From Alteromonadaceae bacterium (lineage in GTDB: Bacteria > Pseudomonadota > Gammaproteobacteria > Enterobacterales > Alteromonadaceae), in assembly GCA_013216015.1 (NCBI GenBank), contig JABSOI010000011.1, forward strand, positions 62,001 through 126,000: DNA of 64,000 bases. Direction: 5' to 3'. The translations under genes were made by a program, and so were the position numbers. Under the pieces are notes generated by a model, which saw only the letters and a program-made list of their open reading frames with translations, searched no databases and had not been told where the DNA came from. The stretch's first letter is position 1; each line of letters begins with the position of its first letter. Of this stretch, positions 9,233 to 18,868 are shown one piece after another.

Positions 9233-9735
9233 TTCATGATCATTTAAGTCATCTACCTGAAATAGCAATTAAGGCTACAGAAATGCGCATGGCTAGATTT
9301 CAACAAATGAAAAAGCACTATATTCAGGCATCATTGTTGATTATCTTTGGTATAGCATGCGTTGTGATGGGCGGAACTCAGTCATTATTTCCAAATAAAA
9401 TTTATGAATATTATTCCGTGGGAATTATAAAGACAGAAGAGCCCTTACAGCAGTTTGATACTAAACCGATTGAACTTATCAATGAGAATTGGGATAAAGC
9501 GGTTAAACGAATTGAAGAAAACCGCTCTCGTATTGATGAGAAATATTTGTCTCTTGATAAGTATATGGGAGAACATTTTACTCAACCCGTAGGCACCAAC
9601 CGCCGTCATTATCAACTGAAAAAAACAGAAATACATTCTTCACCAAATAATGGTTTTATTATTGTGTTTGGGGTGATTTTAATTGTTGGTGGAGGTTTTT
9701 TAATGAATTTCGTCTATCAGTTTAAAGAAGAGTAA
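9233..9735 (+). pseudogene. XRE-HTH membrane regulator, 3' part
   Basis: The continuation of the gene that starts at 8864. After the element the frame reads IHDHLSHLPEIAIKATEMRM, then a hydrophobic segment (ASLLIIFGIACVVMGG), an extracytoplasmic-looking stretch of about 85 residues, and a second hydrophobic segment near the C-terminus (FIIVFGVILIVGGGFLMNFV). A TTG inside the element at 9214 and an ATG at 9281 are the only in-frame starts left, and neither has a good ribosome site. No function is known for the full-length protein; an HTH fused to two membrane spans suggests a membrane-anchored regulator. Confidence 0.72.
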
Positions 9736-9795
9736 TTATATCAAATGAATGGGTTAGCCAAAGGCATAACCCATCAGTAACTATTAACATTGTAT

Positions 9796-10137
9796 TTAAT
9801 ACGCTTTAAATTTTTTAAAATTAGGATAAAGTTCAATAAAATCACACCACGTACTAATGGCACTTAGCACAAAGCGTGTATCATTTGCTTTAAACCATCG
9901 TGTGGTACGGTGGGGCAATAAACGAAATCTAATTTTCCGCCCATCAATTGCAACATAACAAGCGAGTTCTTGAATGGTTTCATTGGTTATTTTCACTTGG
10001 GCGAACTTGTTGGCATCGATACTTTTATGCACGGTTATCAGGGGCTTTGCATAGGCTCCGACAGCAAACAGACTTGCTATCATTAAATAGAAAATTTTAT
10101 TGTGCATGATTTTTAAAATAGTTCTTTTAACTAACAT
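9796..10137 (-). CDS. small exported hypothetical protein
   Basis: A 113-residue protein, or 103 if translation starts at the second ATG (MHNKIFYLM), which places the signal sequence better. The N-terminus is a Sec signal peptide: short basic stretch, hydrophobic core FYLMIASLFAVG, and AYA cleavage site. The mature part of about 80 residues is rich in beta-type sequence with two Cys residues (ELACYVAI, STWCDFIEL) that could form a disulfide in the periplasm. I do not recognise the family. It is convergent with the interrupted HTH-membrane gene and divergent from the SapC-family gene. Confidence 0.7.
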   Translation of the reverse strand: MLVKRTILKIMHNKIFYLMIASLFAVGAYAKPLITVHKSIDANKFAQVKITNETIQELACYVAIDGRKIRFRLLPHRTTRWFKANDTRFVLSAISTWCDFIELYPNFKKFKAY

Positions 10138-10333
10138 ATTGGTTTAAATTAATAATAGCATGAAATACAGCTAATTTTTTTATTGGAATATGAATAACTG
10201 TTTAGTTTTTGGTAAACTTAATTGGCAATATTTTAAATATAAACATTGAAAGAGTTGTTTGCAGTCTCCATAACTGAACTAACATTATAAAAATATGCCG
10301 AACAACAGGCAGCTAAAATTAGAGATTTTCCCC

Positions 10334-11095
10334 ATGGCCAATGTAGTCCCAGTAAAAAAAGAACAGCATCAAAATATAAAAGTTTCAACGAAACGTGATT
10401 TATCACATGTTGCTAATCAACACATTGTTCCTCTTAGTGCACGTGAATACGCACAAGCAGCTACGAGTTACCCAATTTTATTGGTTAAAGAACCTGAATC
10501 TACTCGCTACCGTAGTGTGGCAATGCTAGGTTTAGAAGCGGGTGAAAATTTATATTACGAAAAAGAAAAGTGGAACGCTATTTATGTGCCACAATCAATT
10601 TCTATGGTGCCATTTGCATTAGGTTTAGATCCTGATAAAGAAAAAACGTTAACTGCTTGTATTGATCTTGATAGTCAATTTGTAGGTGAAGACAAGGAAC
10701 TGGCTTTATTTGAAGCTGATGGTAGTGATTCTGAATTCTATAACGGTGTTCAAGAGTCTCTAGGTCGTTTATACGACAATGAAGTAATGACAGAAAAATT
10801 TGTTAAAGAACTTGATGAAAATGATTTGTTGATAGAACTTGAACTTACCATGTCATTTAGTAATGGTGAAAATAAAAAACTTGTTGGTTTATTTGGTATT
10901 AACGAGGAAAAGTTACAAGGTTTGGCAGACGATAAAGTAATAGATTTCCACAAAAGAGGTTTATTTATTCCTATCCATGCAATGTTAGGTTCTATTGGCC
11001 AAATAAATTACTTAGCCAAATTACGTAACAGCTCTTCAGATGTTAAAGTGGCTAATATTCAATTTAGACCAGTTAATGAAGAAGCTAAAAAATAG
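10334..11095 (+). CDS. SapC-family protein
   Basis: A 253-residue protein starting at the internal ATG 10334 (MANVVPVKKEQHQNIKV), the opening typical of this family; the upstream in-frame ATG at 10295 adds 13 residues without a ribosome site. The body contains HIVPLSAREYAQAATSYPILLV, RYRSVAMLGLEAGENLYY and KWNAIYVPQSI, all characteristic of SapC/S-layer-associated proteins in marine gammaproteobacteria. No signal peptide is visible. The molecular role is not established; members are often encoded near outer-membrane transport genes, but none is adjacent here. A terminator follows at once. Confidence 0.8.
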   Translation: MANVVPVKKEQHQNIKVSTKRDLSHVANQHIVPLSAREYAQAATSYPILLVKEPESTRYRSVAMLGLEAGENLYYEKEKWNAIYVPQSISMVPFALGLDPDKEKTLTACIDLDSQFVGEDKELALFEADGSDSEFYNGVQESLGRLYDNEVMTEKFVKELDENDLLIELELTMSFSNGENKKLVGLFGINEEKLQGLADDKVIDFHKRGLFIPIHAMLGSIGQINYLAKLRNSSSDVKVANIQFRPVNEEAKK

Positions 11096-11118
11096 ATTTA
11101 ATTAAAAAATTATTTTAC

Positions 11119-11144
11119 AAAAAGGGGCTTTTGCTCCTTTTTTG
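11119..11144 (+). terminator. rho-independent terminator of the SapC-family gene
   Basis: A stem of about 9 bp with one G-T pair (AAAAGGGGC / GCTCCTTTT) around a TTTT loop, followed by a T-rich tail, 24 nt after the stop codon. Confidence 0.75.
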
Positions 11145-11181
11145 TGTTTTGGATGTAATAATTTGATTGATAATATGTGAT

Positions 11182-11763
11182 TTAGTTATTTTTGTCAGCT
11201 GAAGGATAAAGCCAGGATCTCAATACATGAGTCAAAAAAGGCATAACTGGATAGGTCATTAGCATAGATATTGCTATTACAGAAAAAAATATCCCCAGTA
11301 TATAAGGCACTCTGCTCAGCAATGGCTCTAAAACCATATTTATCAGTAATACAAGCGGGAACACAGCGATTATGCCAATAGCCACCCTTTTGTAATATGC
11401 GGGTTGCTTCGAAACAGGGTAAATATTTTCAGGTAGGGTAAACCAAAGCTCTAAACCATTCGCTTCCATAACATGAGTTTGTCTTACTGTCATGGATTTT
11501 GCTTTATCTAGCCATATTTGACAAATTTTGGATTCTTGCCAGATGGTAAGATTTTGATAAGTATTAAATCTAACGATTACCACATACTCTAAATGTTTAG
11601 GGTTTCGAGGTCTGATAACATCAACACCAATGAAGCCTGCAAATTTTTTCACCGCTTGATTAATTCCGGTAACCCATTCTTCATATTCTTTAATCCGTTG
11701 TGGCTGAACCATTTCTGAAATAATTAAAGTGACGGATTCAATGTTTTCTGGGGTGTTTTTCAT
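11182..11763 (-). CDS. antibiotic biosynthesis monooxygenase (ABM)-domain membrane protein
   Basis: A 193-residue protein. The N-terminal ABM-type ferredoxin-like domain (about residues 8-95) includes SVTLIISEMVQPQRIKEYEEWV, AVKKFAGFIGVDVIRP and a YVVIVRFNTYQNLTIWQES segment. Two transmembrane helices follow (about 128-148 and 155-175). This matches the COG3224-type ABM proteins with a C-terminal membrane hairpin. The activity is unknown; quinone or heme-like oxidation has been shown only for stand-alone ABM enzymes. It is a single gene, convergent with the SapC-family gene. Confidence 0.75.
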   Translation of the reverse strand: MKNTPENIESVTLIISEMVQPQRIKEYEEWVTGINQAVKKFAGFIGVDVIRPRNPKHLEYVVIVRFNTYQNLTIWQESKICQIWLDKAKSMTVRQTHVMEANGLELWFTLPENIYPVSKQPAYYKRVAIGIIAVFPLVLLINMVLEPLLSRVPYILGIFFSVIAISMLMTYPVMPFLTHVLRSWLYPSADKNN

Positions 11764-11988
11764 TCTTTTTCTCTTTACCTATCGGTTTATTAAATGATTA
11801 TTTAATTAAGCCAATTTAAGTAACTGCGGGTTTGCCTGTTGTCTCTAAGACCAATAATTGTAGCAGGTGGTTGTCAATGTGATCATAATAAACTTCAATG
11901 ACAGAATATTCTGTTTAATTAAACAATCTTCGGTTTTATATATAAATTTGACTATAATAGGCGGAAAAATAATTAGAGGTAGAAATAA

Positions 11989-12591
11989 GTGTCGATCCAA
12001 CTTCCGTTTGAAAAATTAAGTCAATGGCAACAAACCGCTTTTTGCTCAGCCTTATTAGAACGTATGCTACCCAATTATCAGATGTTTGCTGAGTCAGTTG
12101 AATTTGGTAATGTTAGTATTTTGCGAAATCAGCTTGATTTAGTTTGGCAATGGCTTGATAAAAACAATCGCTGTAAAATAAATTACCAGGCTCAATTGTT
12201 GAAATTAGAGCCTGAAATACCGGATCCTGAAGCTTTTGACTTTTTTGGTGTTTTTCCGGCGCTTGATGTCTGTATGGCAGTAATGTCATTACTACAAGGC
12301 ATGCAAGATATAGAAAGTGAAGGCTTGACTAATGTTGGTCGATTATCTGAAAATAGTGTCAGTTATTATGTTGAGTTAATATTAGCGGAAGAAATTGATG
12401 AAGGGGCTCCTGAGCAAGCTTCTATTTCAGAAGAAGATATTCAACAACATCCTTTAATGCAGTGGGAGATTGCAACTCAAACTGAACTGTTTGATTTTCT
12501 AATTTCGGCACCAGAAAATAAACAAACCTGTTTGAAAATTAAAGCGATGATGCTTGAAGAAGGTTTGTCTAATTTAGGTATTGAAATTTAG
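11989..12591 (+). CDS. DUF416 family protein (YjaG-like)
   Basis: A 200-residue acidic, alpha-helical cytosolic protein starting with GTG, with GAGGT upstream. The N-terminal FEKLSQWQQTAFCSALLERMLPNY, the FFGVFPALDVCMAVMSLLQG segment and the ENSVSYYVELIL helix match the DUF416/YjaG family, whose function is unknown. It is convergent with rsmD; the two stop codons are only 2 bp apart. Confidence 0.85.
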   Translation: MSIQLPFEKLSQWQQTAFCSALLERMLPNYQMFAESVEFGNVSILRNQLDLVWQWLDKNNRCKINYQAQLLKLEPEIPDPEAFDFFGVFPALDVCMAVMSLLQGMQDIESEGLTNVGRLSENSVSYYVELILAEEIDEGAPEQASISEEDIQQHPLMQWEIATQTELFDFLISAPENKQTCLKIKAMMLEEGLSNLGIEI

Positions 12592-12593
12592 CT

Positions 12594-13193
12594 TTAATTA
12601 CAGATTTGATAAAGTCGGTAAACGACTTGCCCCGCGACTTTTTCTTTCAATATGTGCCAATTTGCAGGAAGTTGCTGATTATTGTTATCAACTTCCATTT
12701 CAACATAAACAAATGCGTTATTTTCAAGCCATCCCTGGTTTAATAACGAGGCTGTTTTTTCAATAAATTGTTTTCTAAAAGGTGGATCAAGAAAAACCAC
12801 ATCAAAGGGTTGCTGGTTTTGCTCTGAAAATGTTTGTAAGTAAGACAATGTGTCAGTGTGAACAATTGTTGCGTTACCCGTGTTAAGTAATTCTTGGTTT
12901 TGTTTTAATTGTTGAGCCGCTGATTTGTTAAATTCTAAAAATGTGACTTGTTCAGCGCCACGGGAAAGTGCTTCAAAACCTAATCCACCAGAGCCTGCAA
13001 AACAATCTAAGCAATTGCTGCCGAGAATATAAGGCATTAACCAATTAAATACAGTTTCTTTTACTCTGTCGGTGGTTGGTCGCAATCCATCAGCCATTAA
13101 TACCGGAAGTTTTCGGCCACGATGTTTACCTGCGATAATACGAATACTGCCTTTGGGTGAATTTTTTATCTGTTGTTTTTTTCTATGATTCAT
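12594..13193 (-). CDS. rsmD: 16S rRNA (guanine(966)-N2)-methyltransferase
   Basis: A 199-residue Rossmann-fold SAM-dependent methyltransferase that methylates G966 of 16S rRNA. The N-terminus has the IRIIAGKHRGRKLPV segment and the RPTTDRVKETVFNWL motif. The SAM-binding loop is CLDCFAGSGGLGFEALSRG and the catalytic/substrate motif is VVFLDPPF. Length is normal for RsmD. It is divergent from ftsY with a gap of about 145 bp, the standard arrangement in gammaproteobacteria. Confidence 0.95.
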   Translation of the reverse strand: MNHRKKQQIKNSPKGSIRIIAGKHRGRKLPVLMADGLRPTTDRVKETVFNWLMPYILGSNCLDCFAGSGGLGFEALSRGAEQVTFLEFNKSAAQQLKQNQELLNTGNATIVHTDTLSYLQTFSEQNQQPFDVVFLDPPFRKQFIEKTASLLNQGWLENNAFVYVEMEVDNNNQQLPANWHILKEKVAGQVVYRLYQICN

Positions 13194-13337
13194 ATCACTG
13201 ACAGTTTTTATTTAAGGTGTTACTATAGCGGCAATATTATCCATGTTTGAGTTGTTATTGCTATTTTAATTACGTATTCAATTACTTTTATTGCAAATAA
13301 TACTCTTACCTACTGTATTTATGATTGAAAAACATTT

Positions 13338-14516
<1,179 letters not shown>

Positions 14517-14525
14517 TATTAAATT

Positions 14526-15224
14526 ATGATCCGTTTTGAAAATGTCAGTAAAACTTACCCCGGCGGTTTTATCGCTTTAAAACAAGTGAACTTCAGGCTT
14601 GCTGCTGGAGAGATGGCATTTTTGACGGGTCATTCTGGTGCGGGTAAAAGTACCTTATTAAAACTGATCAGTATTATGGAAAAACCTACCAGTGGTAGTT
14701 TGCAAATTAATGGTACTGAACTTGCGAAAATAAAATATAAACAAATCCCTTATGTTCGCCGCGGTATAGGGATGATATTTCAAAACCATAATCTATTAAT
14801 GGACAGGACAATTTATGATAATGTTGCCTTGCCGTTAATTATTGAAGGTTTTGGTCATAAAGAAACCCGGAAACGTGTTGAGACCGCTTTAGATAAGGTA
14901 CATTTATCCAGTAAAATTCGCTGTTATCCCAATATGCTTTCCGGTGGTGAACAGCAACGAGTTGGTATTGCCCGGGCCATAGTTAATAAACCACCAATTA
15001 TTCTAGCAGATGAACCAACAGGTAATTTAGATCCTAAACTTTCCCTGGATATTATTCGATTATTTGAAGAATTTAATGCAGCAGGTGTTGCCGTATTGAT
15101 TGCTACCCATGATCTTGGGCTCATTGCCCGAATGAAATATCGTACTCTGACTTTGAAACATGGAACCATGATCACCGACGGACTTGTTGATGGTCTGCAA
15201 AGTCAGGGAGTGAACAATGAATAG
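14526..15224 (+). CDS. ftsE: cell division ATP-binding protein FtsE
   Basis: A 232-residue ABC ATPase. Walker A is GHSGAGKST (35-43), the signature is [14 protein letters not shown], Walker B is [13 protein letters not shown] and the switch His lies in LIATHD. With FtsX it forms the divisome ABC complex that activates periplasmic peptidoglycan hydrolases through EnvC-type partners. It starts 9 bp after ftsY and overlaps ftsX by 8 bp, which implies translational coupling. Confidence 0.96.
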   Translation: MIRFENVSKTYPGGFIALKQVNFRLAAGEMAFLTGHSGAGKSTLLKLISIMEKPTSGSLQINGTELAKIKYKQIPYVRRGIGMIFQNHNLLMDRTIYDNVALPLIIEGFGHKETRKRVETALDKVHLSSKIRCYPNMLSGGEQQRVGIARAIVNKPPIILADEPTGNLDPKLSLDIIRLFEEFNAAGVAVLIATHDLGLIARMKYRTLTLKHGTMITDGLVDGLQSQGVNNE

Positions 15225-16158
15225 CATAAGCAGTAGAATTACAGCATTGTTTATTCGGCATATGCAGCAAGCGGTAGGTAGTTTAGGTGATTTATGGCGA
15301 ACACCTTTCACTTCAGTGATGACTGTGCTGGTTTTAGGTATTAGTTTAGCTTTGCCGGCAACATTACATTTGTTTGTTAAAAATGCCCATGATATTTCTA
15401 AACAATGGGACTCTGCCTCAGAAATAACCCTGTTTTTAAAGTTAAGCGTTAATGATAAAAAGGCGAAAAACTTAGTTCAGCGGATCCAACTTTATCCTGA
15501 AGTTACCAAAGTAAAATATATTTCAGCAGAAGATGCTTTGCGTGAATTCAAAATTTTGTCAGGTTTTGGTCAGGCGTTGGAGTATCTGGATAAAAATCCA
15601 CTGCCTGCAACGATATTGGTCACACCTTTGAAAAGATTCAGTCAATCTGAGGCGGCAAAAGATTTATTGGTTAAATTAGAAAAAGAACGTGAAGTGGAGC
15701 AAGGTAAGTTAGATTTAGAATGGTTATCCAAACTAGAGGCTATGGCTCAGTTAATTGAAGATACCGTTATGGGCGTTGCCTTGATGTTATGTTTATCTGT
15801 AGTGTTAATTATTGGCAATACCATTAGATTAGCAATTTTGAGTCAAAAAGAAGCTATAGCGGTAATGAAATTAGTCGGTGCAACTGATAGTTTCATCCAG
15901 CGACCCTTTTTATATTCTGGTGTCTGGTATGGTATTTGTGGGGGGATTCTGGCTTGTATGGTGGTGGCGATATTAGCCCAATATTTGTCAATAGCACTAA
16001 CCCAATTAGTTGCGCTTTATAATAGTAACTTTGTTTTGCAAGGCCTGTCTTTTAATGAATGTTGTATATTGATTTTATTAGCTGTTTTACTTGGCTTAGT
16101 GGGTAGCTATATTTCCGTCAGTCAACATATCAGAACGATTGAACCGACAGCCGATTAG
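15217..16158 (+). CDS. ftsX: cell division protein FtsX
   Basis: A 313-residue inner-membrane partner of FtsE. A cytoplasmic N-terminus precedes TM1 (about 33-53), a periplasmic domain of about 130 residues (SAEDALREFKILSGFG, DKNPLPATILV) that contacts hydrolase activators, and three C-terminal TM helices (about 185-205, 235-255, 283-305). This is the normal four-TM FtsX topology. It overlaps ftsE. rpoH normally follows closely; here about 1.6 kb of foreign or decayed sequence intervenes. Confidence 0.95.
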   Translation: MNSISSRITALFIRHMQQAVGSLGDLWRTPFTSVMTVLVLGISLALPATLHLFVKNAHDISKQWDSASEITLFLKLSVNDKKAKNLVQRIQLYPEVTKVKYISAEDALREFKILSGFGQALEYLDKNPLPATILVTPLKRFSQSEAAKDLLVKLEKEREVEQGKLDLEWLSKLEAMAQLIEDTVMGVALMLCLSVVLIIGNTIRLAILSQKEAIAVMKLVGATDSFIQRPFLYSGVWYGICGGILACMVVAILAQYLSIALTQLVALYNSNFVLQGLSFNECCILILLAVLLGLVGSYISVSQHIRTIEPTAD

Positions 16159-16288
16159 CTTTAGTTCTTCTTCCTAGGAAATCCCTCCTAGAGCCTTTTA
16201 GCTATCTGCGTTCGTAATTATTGATTGATAAATAATCGATTGGTAAGTTATAGTTATCTTAAAGGGATTTGAGTAAAATACGGATGGT

Positions 16289-16797
16289 ATGAATTTCAAG
16301 GGATTGAATGCAAAATCAACGCGATTTAAACGGATCTTTAGCGATCATTGCTCTTCTTTCATCCAAAACATGTCCGTTACAATACGGATTATTATCACGC
16401 AGAAGTTAAGAAAATGCTTAATTGTGGTAGTGAGGCTACTGGTTTTGCAGTTTACGAATATTTGTCGTGTGGTGAAGAACACCATAAAGTACATTTTAGC
16501 TGTTAGGGGAAAGCATGCCCTCAGTGTGGGAAACGCTATGCACGAGAGAGTATGATAAAGGTCGCAACGCGTTTATTTCTCGGTGTGCGTTATCGTCAAG
16601 TAGTCTTTACCTTACCGTCACAGCTAAGGACATTTTTCTATAATCATCCCGATCAATCGTGTTTATATTCACAATTTATGATGTTGGCTCAATACAGCCT
16701 TGAGGAATTAATACAAAACAAGTTTAACTTTAACGCACTGAAAACAGGCTGTATTGTTTTCATCCATACACATCGATTGTTATTGAAAGAATAGAAC
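16289..16797 (+). pseudogene. IS91-family transposase remnant
   Basis: The translation resembles the N-terminal zinc-binding region of IS91-type (HUH/Y2) transposases: an RFKRIFSDHCSSFIQN opening in one frame, then, after a frame change near 16370, EVKKMLNCGSEATGFAVYEY, LSCGEEHHKVHFSC, an in-frame TAG at 16504-16506, and GKACPQCGKRYARE followed by RYRQVVFTLPSQLR. The paired CxxC/CxxCG pattern is that of the zinc ribbon. The catalytic HUH and tyrosine regions are absent. It is a dead 5' fragment with at least one frameshift, one stop and a truncation. Confidence 0.72.
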
Positions 16798-16848
16798 CTT
16801 ATGAATTGGTTTTAGATAAACGTAAACCGTAGAGGGAAAATTGAATAT

Positions 16849-17016
16849 GAAATTATCAACAGAAGAGTTAACGCTTATAAACAAAGCCCTAATGTCTCAT
16901 AGATGGCAAATAGAAAAAAATGAAGGCCAAAAACATCCAGATTTTACAGCTTCGGCACAGTTAATGGGTAAGCTTTCTGTGAAGCATGAAAATGGTGCTG
17001 AAATCAAATTTTCATA
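16849..17016 (+). CDS. short hypothetical ORF in the ftsX-rpoH insertion
   Basis: An ATG-initiated ORF of 55-56 codons (MKLSTEELTLINKALMSHRW opening) after a weak GAGGGA site. It is hydrophilic, probably helical, with no recognised domain. It lies among mobile-element debris, so it may be a cargo fragment. The only support for coding is the start context and composition. Confidence 0.35.
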
Positions 17017-17030
17017 GGGGTAATTTACAA

Positions 17031-17312
17031 ATGGGAAAATACACAGTTAAGGCTTTTAACGTGCAAGTTATTGGTGGCTCAGTTCAAGTTAAAATTTAAA
17101 CTAACAGAAAAAAGCCACACAAATATTTGCTTAAAAAAGATGATGTTCATCCAGATGTTTTTACAATGGCTCAACATATAAATGAAGGTTTATTGTTGGC
17201 TTTAGATACACTGAAAAAAATTGAAATATCAGAATACTTTGAGCGTATGTATGTGACTATAAAACTTCCTATTCCGTCACATTCTGATCGCTATACTGCT
17301 GAAAAAATATAG
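17031..17312 (+). pseudogene. small ORF split by an in-frame stop
   Basis: ATG at 17031 opens a frame of 22 codons (MGKYTVKAFNVQVIGG) that ends at TAA 17097-17099. The same frame continues open to 17312 with VHPDVFTMAQHINEGLLLAL and YVTIKLPIPSHSDRY. Together they would give a protein of about 93 residues broken by one nonsense codon. I do not recognise it. It lies directly before the probable group II intron fragment, so it may be part of the sequence the intron once entered. Confidence 0.4.
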
Positions 17313-17314
17313 GG

Positions 17315-17530
17315 GTGTGCGGCCGAGCAAGGCCGGTAATTCCAGTGAGTTAAAATCTCACACTGGCAAGGTTGGTCAGCCACTTGTTAGTAAACATCGA
17401 GCAGGTGGAGGTAACTCTAAATGTTAAGCACGATGGGCGTTAGCCAGCAGGCCGTAAGCATTAGCTGAAGTGATTTAGCCTCGTAATGATTTTACACAAG
17501 CAGAGCGACACAGTACCTCTTCTGGATGGT
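17315..17530 (+). ncRNA. probable group II intron 5' fragment (domain I)
   Basis: The segment begins GTGTGCGGCC, matching the GUGYG consensus of group II intron 5' ends. It continues with a structured, GC-richer sequence containing a CCAGTGAG/CTCACACTGG hairpin, paired GGCC blocks and a GCAGAGCGAC end, as I recall for bacterial intron domain I. Local composition differs from the surrounding AT-rich DNA. No reverse transcriptase/maturase ORF and no domain V follow, so only a 5' fragment would remain. The assignment rests on recognition of pattern, not on a covariance search. Confidence 0.5.
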
Positions 17531-17648
17531 ATTGTTAATGAGATTATCTATATTTGTTAATATTTATTTAAATGTTAAAGGACCTATTGTCACAAATTAA
17601 TACAAATTTACTTGCTGAAATTGAAATAAACTATTGTTAATAACTATA

Positions 17649-17714
17649 TTATAAGGTAGTGTCTGATTAATTATAAGGTAGTGTCTGATTAATTATAAGG
17701 TAGTGTCTGATTAA
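17649..17714 (+). repeat. three tandem 22-bp repeats upstream of rpoH
   Basis: Three contiguous identical units of TTATAAGGTAGTGTCTGATTAA-type sequence, 22 bp each, ending about 80 bp before the rpoH start codon. There are no spacers, so this is not a CRISPR array. The units may be an insertion-end relic amplified by slippage, and they lie where rpoH promoters would be expected. Confidence 0.93.
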
Positions 17715-17796
17715 TGCAAAATGGCTACTGTTATCGGCTTATGTTATAATCGTAAGTCAAAATTAAAGAAATTTAAAAAAGTAAAGAGGTTTATCG

Positions 17797-18660
17797 ATGA
17801 GTAAAACAATGCAGTCAATGGCACTAACAATACCACATAGTGGTAGCATTGAAGCATATATGCAATCGGCATATAGCATTCCTATGCTAACCGCTGAGCG
17901 TGAGCGTGAGCTTGCTACTCGTCTTTATAACGAAAATGACTTAACAGCTGCACAAGAGCTTATTATGTCGCATTTGCGTTTTGTTATTCATATAGCTAAA
18001 GGTTATGCTGGTTATGGTTTAGTACAAGCTGATTTAGTGCAAGAAGGCAATGTCGGCTTGATGAAGGCGGTTAAGCGTTTTAACCCTGAGGTTGGAGTTC
18101 GTCTGGTTTCTTTCGCTGTTCATTGGATCAAAGCCGAAATTCATGAATATGTGCTGCGTAATTGGCGTATTGTTAAAGTAGCGACAACGAAAGCACAACG
18201 TAAATTATTTTTTAATTTGAGAAAAAATAAAAAACGCCTGGGTTGGTTCAGTAACGATGAAGTGAACACAGTCGCAGAAACCTTAGGTGTTAGTACTAAA
18301 GATGTGCTGGAAATGGAATCTCGTATGAGTAACCAGGATCAAGCATTTGAATTGTCTTCTGACGATGATGATAATGCCAGCGCCAGTAGTTTTTCTCCAG
18401 CCCAGTATCTTGAAGATAAGCAATCTGATTTAGCCACAGATGTTGAAAACACTAATTGGGAAGATCACGCTAATAAACATTTATCAACAGCATTAGTTGC
18501 ACTTGATGATCGAAGTCAGGATATTATTAAAACTCGTTGGTTGAATGAAGATAAATCAACCTTGCAAGAGTTAGCCGATAAATATCATATATCTGCTGAG
18601 CGAGTTCGGCAATTAGAAAAAAATGCTTTAACGAAATTGAAAAATACGATTGTGATTTAG
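17797..18660 (+). CDS. rpoH: RNA polymerase sigma-32 (heat shock)
   Basis: A 287-residue sigma-70 family factor directing heat-shock transcription. Region 2 is at about 50-120 ([32 protein letters not shown] and the -10 contact [24 protein letters not shown]). The RpoH box [10 protein letters not shown] (134-143) is diagnostic for sigma-32. Region 4 HTH is near the C-terminus ([21 protein letters not shown]). ATG 17797 has AAAGAGG upstream. It normally follows ftsX; here the intervening mobile debris and triple repeat may have replaced the native promoter region. Confidence 0.97.
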   Translation: MSKTMQSMALTIPHSGSIEAYMQSAYSIPMLTAERERELATRLYNENDLTAAQELIMSHLRFVIHIAKGYAGYGLVQADLVQEGNVGLMKAVKRFNPEVGVRLVSFAVHWIKAEIHEYVLRNWRIVKVATTKAQRKLFFNLRKNKKRLGWFSNDEVNTVAETLGVSTKDVLEMESRMSNQDQAFELSSDDDDNASASSFSPAQYLEDKQSDLATDVENTNWEDHANKHLSTALVALDDRSQDIIKTRWLNEDKSTLQELADKYHISAERVRQLEKNALTKLKNTIVI

Positions 18661-18678
18661 TGTTTTGAGCTAGTTTTT

Positions 18679-18702
18679 AAAAACCGACTTTTGTCGGTTT
18701 TT
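18679..18702 (+). terminator. rho-independent terminator of rpoH
   Basis: A perfect AAAAACCGAC / GTCGGTTTTT stem with a TTTT loop, beginning 19 nt after the rpoH stop. Confidence 0.9.
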
Positions 18703-18868
18703 ACGTATCAGTTTTTTAATTATTTTATTTAATTGTCTTGGTTAAAAAAAGATTGTTTAATAAAAGATTGTTTAATAAAAGATTATTAAACACCCTACTA
18801 GCCATAGAGTTGAATTTCGTTATACTAACCGCCTAAAAATTATACTAATAAAATATGGAATAGCCTTA

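Noticed and set aside
17649-17714. Possible CRISPR array
   Set aside because: Units are contiguous without spacers and only three in number.
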